From Burkholderiales bacterium (GTDB lineage: Bacteria > Pseudomonadota > Gammaproteobacteria > Burkholderiales > UBA11063), in NCBI GenBank assembly GCA_026461645.1, contig JAPJMP010000182.1:1-6242 (forward strand): DNA of 6,242 nt. The letters are read 5' to 3'. Position 1 is the stretch's first letter. Each line of letters opens with the position of its first letter. A program made the position numbers and the translations under genes. Below the pieces are notes generated by a model, which made no database searches, was not told where the DNA came from, and saw only the letters and a program-made list of their open reading frames with translations. Shown one piece after another: positions 1-5,506 of the stretch.

Positions 1-13
1 ATGATTATACACA

Positions 14-49
14 TAATATTTTTGCTTGTGCGATTATTTTGTCTATAAA
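14..49 (+). promoter_or_regulatory. Possible promoter region of the signalling operon
   Basis: Two weak sigma70-like readings are possible in the first 58 bases. One is TTGCTT (22-27), a 16-base gap and TATAAA (44-49); it would start transcription almost at the ATG at 59 and give a leaderless or near-leaderless mRNA. The other is a lone -10-like TAATAT (14-19) whose -35 would lie at or beyond the left edge, giving a leader of about 30 bases. In AT-rich DNA such matches are common, and the true promoter may lie outside the window. Confidence 0.22.
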
Positions 50-58
50 GTGAAATTT

Positions 59-697
59 ATGAGTAATAATGAACTGTCGCCTAAAGAACTTGCACTGATT
101 AATAATATTATTAGCAAGTTACAGATTCATATGGATAAGACAGAGCAAACGTTATATAGTTTGTCTGCTACCCTTGGATTTGAGTATCAGCCTTTTTATC
201 GGCTGATGAAAAATAAAAAATTGCCTACAATTTCTTCTATAGCAATGATTACCGAGCATTTACAGTGCTCAATTGAAGACCTGATTAGTGACAAAATATT
301 AGTTGAAGTAAGCTTAATTGATAGTATAGAGAATATACAAACTTTGGAAGTTACTGAAACAACCAAAGTTCCTATGCTTATTCAGGAATACTTGCCTTAT
401 ATTCATAACACCTTCGTAGCATTAAAAATAGAGGCACTAGAGCACCTACAAATTGAACATTACAAGCTTTACTGCAAAATTGATCAAATAAACACGGACG
501 GTGTATTTATTGCCCGTTATCAAGGCCAAATCGTTGAATTTAATGTAATTAGTACCAGTAGCACATTTATTATTGTTGAAAATGATAATAATGAGCAACG
601 CATACCACAAGATCAAATAGAACCAATTGCAAAATTCTTTAATAATTTACTTTTATTTGAAGCTGGTAACGACTATCTCCAAGGAGTTAAACAATAA
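59..697 (+). CDS. XRE-like helix-turn-helix regulatory protein, first gene of the signalling operon
   Basis: This is a 212-residue protein, probably a DNA-binding regulator of this operon or of the signalling output. Residues about 14-76 look like a Cro/C1 (XRE) helix-turn-helix domain: a run of short helices including the LYSLSATLGF and FYRLMKNKKLPTISSIAMI segments, ending in an SIEDLI motif typical of the last helix. After a linker, residues about 104-200 alternate beta-like stretches (YKLYCKI, GVFIARYQGQIVEFNVI, TFIIVE) and resemble the beta-rich C-terminal half of S24/LexA-like repressors. I see no Ser-Lys protease pair, so autocleavage is not supported. The ATG at 59 was chosen over a TTG at 26 because the extra 11 residues (CDYFVYKVKF-like) do not look like part of the fold. 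Its ribosome site is weak (AAGTGA, 48-53). The stop overlaps the next start by one base. The HTH call is fairly good; the C-terminal domain is unassigned. Confidence 0.75.
   Translation: MSNNELSPKELALINNIISKLQIHMDKTEQTLYSLSATLGFEYQPFYRLMKNKKLPTISSIAMITEHLQCSIEDLISDKILVEVSLIDSIENIQTLEVTETTKVPMLIQEYLPYIHNTFVALKIEALEHLQIEHYKLYCKIDQINTDGVFIARYQGQIVEFNVISTSSTFIIVENDNNEQRIPQDQIEPIAKFFNNLLLFEAGNDYLQGVKQ
681..686 (+). promoter_or_regulatory. Strong ribosome binding site for the response regulator gene
   Basis: AAGGAG lies 10 bases before the ATG at 697, inside the last codons of the HTH gene. There it encodes part of a Gln-Gly-Val stretch. It fixes the start of the response regulator at 697 despite the one-base overlap. 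Confidence 0.8.
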
Positions 698-1626
698 TGA
701 AACCACTAATCCCAATGTTTTATTTCCCACTTAAAATATTGTTCGTTGATGATGATAATGATTTATTAGAGTCGTACCATCACCTAGATTTATCAAATAA
801 TATCGCAACCGAAAGCGATCCATATAAAGCTATTGAAGCACTAACCCAAAATCATGTTGGTATGATAAAAATATTTGATGACATTACAGACGAGCAAAAT
901 ATTGATGCATTAACAACAGATAATGAATCCGTTGTTAAATTTACTTTTAAAAACATTCAAACTTTTATGAATAATGATGATAAATATAATAAATATGGAA
1001 TTGTTGTTGTAGACTATAAAATGCCTGAAATGAATGGGATTGAACTCTGTAATCAAATTAACAGTAAAATTGACATTATAAAAATACTCCTAACGGGAGA
1101 ATATAAACCACTAGACGCGCTTACCGCAGTGAATGAAAATAGGGTTGACAACTATATACCTAAGGGCAAGCCAACTACGTTTAATGACCTAGTAATAACC
1201 ATTAATGCATTGCAATTGAAATACTTTATAAATGCAACAAAAAATTACTGTGGCCTCTTAGAGAATAAATTTGATTTTCTATTTGACACAGCTTTTGCCG
1301 AATTAATTAATAGCTCTATCACCAATTATAATATCGTTGAATATTATCTGTTAAGTAACACAGGTTCATTTTTAATGAAAAATAAAACGGATTCCTTTAT
1401 TATAAATACATATACAGATAAAGACCTAGACGTGTTTTGCGATATGTATGAGCATATAGACCACTCATTACTTGATAAAGTTAAATCTCGCCAATTGATA
1501 CCTAATTTTAAAATCCCTAAAAATATTCAAATAAGCGATTATTTTTACCCTGCTACCAAATTTGGGCAATATTATTACCATCTATCTAAAATTGAAGATA
1601 CACAATTTCTACAAGGAGTAATCTAA
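697..1626 (+). CDS. Response regulator with enlarged receiver domain and uncharacterised C-terminal domain
   Basis: This is a cytoplasmic 309-residue response regulator, the likely phosphotransfer partner of the histidine kinase four genes later. The receiver spans about residues 12-175. It has the acidic triad DDD at 18-20 after beta1 (KILFV), the phospho-acceptor Asp106 in VVVDYKMPEMNG, Thr133 in ILLTGE, and Lys156 in NYIPKGKP. All key residues are intact, so it should be phosphorylatable. About 50 extra residues (roughly 50-100) sit between the DPYKAIEAL helix and the phospho-Asp strand, where a typical receiver has far fewer. Residues about 176-309 contain no HTH, GGDEF, EAL or HD-GYP signature; they carry a YYLLSNTGSFLM segment and a YPATKFGQYYYHL segment. 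From memory this resembles the C-terminal region of receiver proteins found beside histidine kinases in Legionella-like bacteria, function unknown. The start and stop both overlap neighbours by one base (TAATG). Confidence 0.88.
   Translation: MKPLIPMFYFPLKILFVDDDNDLLESYHHLDLSNNIATESDPYKAIEALTQNHVGMIKIFDDITDEQNIDALTTDNESVVKFTFKNIQTFMNNDDKYNKYGIVVVDYKMPEMNGIELCNQINSKIDIIKILLTGEYKPLDALTAVNENRVDNYIPKGKPTTFNDLVITINALQLKYFINATKNYCGLLENKFDFLFDTAFAELINSSITNYNIVEYYLLSNTGSFLMKNKTDSFIINTYTDKDLDVFCDMYEHIDHSLLDKVKSRQLIPNFKIPKNIQISDYFYPATKFGQYYYHLSKIEDTQFLQGVI
1613..1618 (+). promoter_or_regulatory. Strong ribosome binding site for the cysteine hydrolase gene
   Basis: AAGGAG lies seven bases before the ATG at 1626, inside the 3' end of the response regulator gene. 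As at the previous junction it is read as Gln-Gly-Val in the upstream protein, so both upstream proteins end in a Leu-Gln-Gly-Val motif. Confidence 0.8.
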
Positions 1627-2231
1627 TGAACTATGAAATTAATCTAGATGATATTCAGGAATACAATACACATAAAAGTCAATTAAACCCGGGAAAGGCT
1701 GCATTATTAGTAATTGAGATGCAAGAAACCTTCCGCTCAGACTCGCAAATGATTTCTAACAAGCAAATTAGTAATGTCCAATCATTGATTGATTTTGCTA
1801 ATCTGAAAAAGATTAAAACCATTTACGTTAGACATAATGATAGCTCAGATACATCGCAACATATGATTGACTGGTGGGGAGGCGACAAACTAGAAAAAGG
1901 TAGTGCTGGCTGGCAAATTATCCCTGAGCTAGATACAACCAATCAATTGATTATAGATAAGAGCCAATATAGTGCTTTTTGTGGTACTGACTTAGATCAG
2001 ATACTAAAATCTAACCACATAACGGACGTTATTATCTGTGGGGTGATGACTAACTGTTGTTGTGAAACAGCAGCAAGAGATGCATTTATGCGGGGATATA
2101 ATGTATTTTTTATTAATGATGCAACCGGAACAATTAATAAAGAATTACATATGGCAGCGATAAAAAACCTAGCTTTTGGATTCGCCCAGGTCATTAATAC
2201 ACAAGATTTAGTTAGTCAAAACGATATATAG
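1626..2231 (+). CDS. Isochorismatase-family cysteine hydrolase
   Basis: This 201-residue protein is of normal length for the isochorismatase-like hydrolase fold (nicotinamidase, N-carbamoylsarcosine amidase, ureidoacrylate amidase, isochorismatase). The core begins at residue 23 with KAALLVIEMQ. It has Lys112 in DKSQYSAF and the active-site Cys145 in GVMTNCCCETAARDAF, preceded by the Val140-Met141 pair where the family has its cis peptide. WW at 83-84 and the YSAF-GT stretch are typical of a subgroup I recall that has CCET after GVMTN. The family's catalytic Asp in LLVIDMQ is Glu31 here, so activity may be altered. The neighbouring Cys144 and Cys146 are also notable. The substrate cannot be read from the sequence: hydrolysis of an amide or a related bond in a small molecule is the family expectation. 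Its position between the response regulator and the binding protein suggests it makes or removes a signal-related compound. Confidence 0.9.
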   Translation: MNYEINLDDIQEYNTHKSQLNPGKAALLVIEMQETFRSDSQMISNKQISNVQSLIDFANLKKIKTIYVRHNDSSDTSQHMIDWWGGDKLEKGSAGWQIIPELDTTNQLIIDKSQYSAFCGTDLDQILKSNHITDVIICGVMTNCCCETAARDAFMRGYNVFFINDATGTINKELHMAAIKNLAFGFAQVINTQDLVSQNDI

Positions 2232-2233
2232 GA
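2230..2233 (+). promoter_or_regulatory. Ribosome binding site for the binding-protein gene
   Basis: AGGA overlaps the stop codon of the hydrolase gene and lies nine bases before the ATG at 2243. An ATG at 2233 is in another frame and is not used. Confidence 0.55.
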
Positions 2234-2242
2234 TGCCTGCTC

Positions 2243-3274
2243 ATGAAACCTAAACAATTATTACTGACTTTTTCTCTAATAACTATCTTTGGTACTGCTT
2301 ATTCAGAATCAAAGAAAACGGTTAATGCCATAGCCTTTTTTGGATTTTTAGACGACCCGAAGATAACTAAAGTTATTGAAAATAAATGTAATGTAAAATT
2401 TTCACATGACATTTATTATACTAATTCGGAGTTTTTAAATACCTTTAACCAACGTAAAAATGATTATGATGTGATGATTTTCTCTAATCTTATCTATGGT
2501 AGCGTTAAAGATCAACTCCCTCAAGTTAATAGTGATTTATGGAAAGTATCTAACAACTATTACCCGTATTTCAAAAACTATTATCAAACTCACCACTATG
2601 CCCATAATGTGGCATTTTTTACGCACGCTATGGTTGGGTTCCTATATAACCCGAACGTAATAAATATAACCCCAGATCAAAATATTTTTGATATTTTTAA
2701 GAATGCAAAAAATAATGATGTCATTTTAGTTGATGACTCCGGTGAAATCGGCAATTTAGTAACAGAAGCGTATAAAGATAAATATAAAATTAATCACCAA
2801 ACCAAATTAACATATGACAACCTGAAAAAACTAACACAAAATACCCATGTTTATATTACATCTGACTTCAATAAAGTCTATGATAGTCCTAAGTTTGCAT
2901 TTGCTTATATGTGGTCAGGGGATGCCCTACTCTATATAAAAAAATCACATAAACCTTATAAATTCATTATGCCAACCGACGCCACTTCCGTTTGTACCGA
3001 TTTAGTAGTGCAAATGAAAGATACGCCACAAGCTAAATGCGTAGCCGATGTTTTAGCCTCTCCCCTACTTCTAAAATACTTTGAAGATGATACATATTAT
3101 TTTTCCCCATACTTTAAAAATGATATTAAAGATAAATCATATGCCAATATCTATAATCAAGCAAAAGATAATTTACAGTATTATAATATGATTCAGCCAG
3201 TGTATGATTTTCAGGACTATTACAATTCAGAATGGGAGAAAATCAAGTTAAAGTTCCTAGATAACAATGGGTAA
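2243..3274 (+). CDS. PotD-like periplasmic polyamine-type solute-binding protein, probable signal receptor
   Basis: This 343-residue protein has a Sec signal peptide (KPKQ, then hydrophobic residues 6-19, likely cleavage after AYS at 21). There is no lipobox, so a soluble periplasmic protein is expected. The mature part looks like the spermidine/putrescine-binding (PotD/PotF) family. YMWSGDALLY (222-231) matches PotD's IWNGSAF region, and the CTDLVVQM segment (251-258) through VADVLASPLL matches its WMDSLAIP and helix region. Aligning by eye to PotD residues I remember, the amine-binding acids Asp168, Glu171 and Asp257 correspond to Asp165, Glu168 and Asp253. Trp229 corresponds to Trp224, and Trp255 is replaced by Cys251. 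Cys251 and Cys266 could form a disulfide. No permease or ATPase gene is nearby, and its end overlaps the kinase start by eight bases. A sensory role resembling Vibrio NspS, a PotD-like partner of MbaA, is therefore more likely than uptake. The ligand is inferred, not shown. Confidence 0.83.
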   Translation: MKPKQLLLTFSLITIFGTAYSESKKTVNAIAFFGFLDDPKITKVIENKCNVKFSHDIYYTNSEFLNTFNQRKNDYDVMIFSNLIYGSVKDQLPQVNSDLWKVSNNYYPYFKNYYQTHHYAHNVAFFTHAMVGFLYNPNVINITPDQNIFDIFKNAKNNDVILVDDSGEIGNLVTEAYKDKYKINHQTKLTYDNLKKLTQNTHVYITSDFNKVYDSPKFAFAYMWSGDALLYIKKSHKPYKFIMPTDATSVCTDLVVQMKDTPQAKCVADVLASPLLLKYFEDDTYYFSPYFKNDIKDKSYANIYNQAKDNLQYYNMIQPVYDFQDYYNSEWEKIKLKFLDNNG

Positions 3275-5177
3275 GCGTATATCCACCCAAAATGATCTAT
3301 ATAAATTTCAGAAAAACATCAAACGAATCGTTAGTATATTTCTGATTATTAGTATCGTAATCTCTGCGATATTCTTTGCTACCATCTTTTTAATTAATCG
3401 ACAATTAAATCGGCAAACGTATAAATCACTTGTAGATAACGCAAATAAAAACCTACAATATAACTTGTCCGCACAATTTGCCATAATTGCAAATGACCCA
3501 AATTTTATTAGTTATTTACGCTCAGGTGATGTTAGCAGGCAAAAGTATTTTTCGTCAATACGCTGGACTTTTTCTAACTTTGACCCCAAGCTAATAAAAG
3601 GTGTCAAAATTATAAATAGCATTAACCAAAATATATTTTCTTACGGAAAACCTACTGATTTTTTTACAAAAATAGATATTTGTTATCTAGGAAATAAAAT
3701 AAACTCATCTCTAGGTGGATGTGATGACTCAATGATAGTTTACTTCAATTCAAATGAATATTTGTTGCAGCTACATAAGTTAGAGCCTCACATTGTGACA
3801 GATGAAAATTCAACTTTTAAGTTTTATTATCAACCATTTTCGGCAAAATTTGGCTTATTCCACAGCAGCAGCTACTCAACAAATAATTTACTTAATGTTA
3901 GTGTTTCCTACGAAACCCCCAATTTTTTTCTAATTTCTATAATCTTTGCATTATCTATATTTCTTACTTGCTTATTGATTAGTCATCGTTATTTAAAGGC
4001 CATTATTGAAAAAGAATTGATTGTGCCTATCAAGCATATTACGGATAGTTTGTATAATAGTGAGCACAAATTATCTACAAAACCCGAATTTTTAGCCGAG
4101 TTAAATACATTAATTGAAGTTGTTAATAAATATAACACTCAGCAAGTTTATACAAAACTAGAGACAGTTGCGGGCGAAATGGCGCACAAATTAAATAACC
4201 CTATTAACGGCATTCGAGCTGTTATGCCAAAAATTAAGCTGAATAGCCCTGCTACCTCTGAATTATCTTTACTTGAGCGCTATATTAATAGTATCTATAA
4301 TTTAACCTCAAAAATCCTACATGACTTTAGAGAAAGTAGCTCTGAATACAAAAGCCATGATAATTTATCTCAACCTAGATACTTTATTGTTGAGCAATCA
4401 ATAAACCAAATTATAAATGACTTTAAAATACACCATGACCAATGTGATTATCTAGTCACTTGCAATAGCACAAGCTGGATATACACCGCCCCAATAGAGC
4501 TAGAAGACACCTTAGTAAATCTATTAAATAACTCATACGAGAGTCTAACCAGTCAGCAAAAATCAATAACAATTAATACAATTCAACATTTAAGAAATGT
4601 CATTATAGAAATAAAAGATACCGGTCATGGTATACCTAAGCAAGAGCTTATAAATGTACAGCTAGGCAAAAGTTTAAAACACGTAGGTAATGGAATCGGG
4701 CTTAATTCTGCTATAAAATATTTTCAAAGTCTCCAAGGCAGCCTCAACTTAGAGTCACAAGAAGGTAGCGGCACTACTGTAACAATTACTATTCCATTAT
4801 CAACACCTTCTTGGTGGAGATCTCAAATCCCCTACACTGATAATACAATATTCTTCATTGTTACCGATGATATGTATATCATATCAGAGTGGCAAAAAAT
4901 ATTTCTATACATAGATAATTCAAAGTTTTATTTTACTGAATTGGAAGGTGCGTTAAAATACATAAAACAAACCATAACCCCAGAGATACTATTAGTTACT
5001 ACAAACCGATTCTATAACCAAATAACCAAGGAAAATAGCTACAATATTTTCAAAAATATTTATTTAATCTGTGAAACAGCACCTGATTATGAAGTTCAGA
5101 AAACATTATCTGCATTAAACCACTATGCAATTTTAAAGACTCAATTAACTGCATCTATACTTACTATAATAAAATGA
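3267..5177 (+). CDS. Two-TM sensor histidine kinase with degenerate C-terminal receiver domain
   Basis: This is a 636-residue inner-membrane kinase. TM1 is at about 21-43 and TM2 at about 220-242. Between them is a periplasmic domain of about 175 residues, the likely docking site for the binding protein, with cysteines at 139 and 152. A HAMP-like linker (about 243-292, VPIKHI) leads to the dimerisation/phospho-acceptor helix with His307 in GEMAHKLNNP. Position +1 is Lys308 instead of the usual Glu or Asp. The ATPase domain (about 370-510) is complete: NLLNNS (N box, Asn422), DTGHGIP (451-457), GNGIGL (474-479) and GSGTTVTI (500-507). After a PSWW junction, residues about 526-636 look like a receiver. 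They have an acidic pair (534-535) and Lys624, but Thr578 stands where the phospho-Asp should be, so it is probably a pseudo-receiver. The start lies within the end of the previous gene (ATGGGTAA overlap) without a clear Shine-Dalgarno, suggesting translational coupling. Confidence 0.9.
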   Translation: MGKRISTQNDLYKFQKNIKRIVSIFLIISIVISAIFFATIFLINRQLNRQTYKSLVDNANKNLQYNLSAQFAIIANDPNFISYLRSGDVSRQKYFSSIRWTFSNFDPKLIKGVKIINSINQNIFSYGKPTDFFTKIDICYLGNKINSSLGGCDDSMIVYFNSNEYLLQLHKLEPHIVTDENSTFKFYYQPFSAKFGLFHSSSYSTNNLLNVSVSYETPNFFLISIIFALSIFLTCLLISHRYLKAIIEKELIVPIKHITDSLYNSEHKLSTKPEFLAELNTLIEVVNKYNTQQVYTKLETVAGEMAHKLNNPINGIRAVMPKIKLNSPATSELSLLERYINSIYNLTSKILHDFRESSSEYKSHDNLSQPRYFIVEQSINQIINDFKIHHDQCDYLVTCNSTSWIYTAPIELEDTLVNLLNNSYESLTSQQKSITINTIQHLRNVIIEIKDTGHGIPKQELINVQLGKSLKHVGNGIGLNSAIKYFQSLQGSLNLESQEGSGTTVTITIPLSTPSWWRSQIPYTDNTIFFIVTDDMYIISEWQKIFLYIDNSKFYFTELEGALKYIKQTITPEILLVTTNRFYNQITKENSYNIFKNIYLICETAPDYEVQKTLSALNHYAILKTQLTASILTIIK

Positions 5178-5241
5178 GTATCCGCTATCTGTGAATTTTT
5201 AGCTAACGCAAAACCACAGAATAAACCGTGGACAAATTGAT

Positions 5242-5261
5242 GGATAACGAGAGCCGTTACC
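5242..5261. repeat. Bulged hairpin downstream of the kinase gene
   Basis: The left arm is GG-A-TAACG (5242-5249), the loop AGAGC (5250-5254) and the right arm CGTTACC (5255-5261). The stem has seven pairs with A5244 bulged. No T tract follows, so it does not look like an intrinsic terminator. It overlaps a DnaA-box-like site and could be an origin or mRNA-end structure. Confidence 0.35.
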
Positions 5262-5298
5262 CACAATTATGACCACCGCTTATTTCCGTTAATTCACA
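5257..5298 (+). promoter_or_regulatory. Two DnaA-box-like sites, possible origin element
   Basis: TTACCCACA (5257-5265) and TAATTCACA (5290-5298) each differ by one base from the TTATNCACA DnaA consensus. CGTGGACAA (5227-5235), read on the other strand, differs by two. An A+T-rich stretch follows. The set is suggestive of a plasmid origin, but chance matches are expected in AT-rich DNA and no Rep gene is in view. Confidence 0.22.
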
Positions 5299-5419
5299 AT
5301 CGCTGCTTAAGATAAAGTAATTTAATAATAAATTTGTTTTTAGTTAGGAGCACAAAAGTTTCCCCCTATAAGCAACATACGCACTGTACGCACATTACTT
5401 ACGGTAAATAATGTATGCA

Positions 5420-5447
5420 TTGTATTTAAAATATGATAGTATATAGT
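5420..5447 (+). promoter_or_regulatory. Probable parA promoter
   Basis: TTGTAT (5420-5425) and TATAGT (5442-5447), 16 bases apart, form the best sigma70-like pair before parA. They would start transcription at about 5454, inside the 5442-5466 palindrome, so a protein bound there would block the promoter. A second, poorer reading uses TTGCAT (5455-5460) as the -35. Confidence 0.4.
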
Positions 5448-5466
5448 ATGCACATTGCATACTATA
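5442..5466. promoter_or_regulatory. Perfect palindrome over the parA promoter, probable operator
   Basis: TATAGTATGCA, the spacer CAT, then TGCATACTATA: two perfect 11-base arms. The arms contain the same GTATGCA heptamer found in the other repeats. The position over the likely -10 and start site suggests autoregulation of the partition operon by its partner protein. This small ParA lacks the N-terminal HTH that larger type Ia ParA proteins use for self-repression. Confidence 0.65.
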
Positions 5467-5493
5467 CGTAATATATGTCTATATTTAACAACC

Positions 5494-5499
5494 GGAGAG
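5494..5499 (+). promoter_or_regulatory. Ribosome binding site for parA
   Basis: GGAGAG lies seven bases before the ATG at 5507. It supports this start, which places the Walker A motif near the N terminus as expected. Confidence 0.7.
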
Positions 5500-5506
5500 T
5501 TTAAAC

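Larger units (their letters stand above)
5376..5466. repeat. Upstream partition-type repeats (GTATGCA family)
   Basis: This stretch holds a tandem pair TACGCAC-TG-TACGCAC (5378-5384, 5387-5393), a GTATGCA at 5413-5419, and a perfect palindrome at 5442-5466. Exact GTATGCA occurs at 5413 and 5446, its reverse complement TGCATAC at 5456, and the related GTACGCA at 5386. Further copies lie just after parA. Repeats flanking a type Ib parA are typical of centromere (parS) sites and of operators bound by the small partner protein. Confidence 0.6.
5178..5506. other. 329-base non-coding region between the signalling operon and parA
   Basis: I find no convincing gene here. The left half (to about 5300) has a bulged hairpin at 5242-5261 and two near-matches to the DnaA box. 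The middle (about 5310-5345) is almost pure A+T and ends in a short T run. The right half carries GTATGCA-type repeats and the parA promoter. No clear G+C-rich stem followed by a T run marks the end of the signalling operon, so termination is unresolved. The layout (DnaA-like sites, AT-rich stretch, repeats, parA) would fit a plasmid origin plus partition operator, but no replication protein gene is visible to support this. Confidence 0.5.

Noticed and set aside
26..58. TTG start extending the HTH protein by 11 residues
   Set aside because: No Shine-Dalgarno before it, and the added residues do not look like part of the HTH domain; ATG at 59 is preferred.
1997..2194. Minus-strand open frame of 65 codons
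   Set aside because: Lies entirely within the well-supported hydrolase gene, in a region coding its active site; an antisense shadow.
2243..3274. Ordinary polyamine uptake operon
   Set aside because: No permease or ATPase gene is present, and the binding-protein gene is fused by overlap to a sensor kinase gene.
5319..5341. AATTTA/TAAATT hairpin followed by GTTTTT as a terminator
   Set aside because: The stem is only six A-T pairs and would be too weak; no better terminator is visible after the kinase gene.
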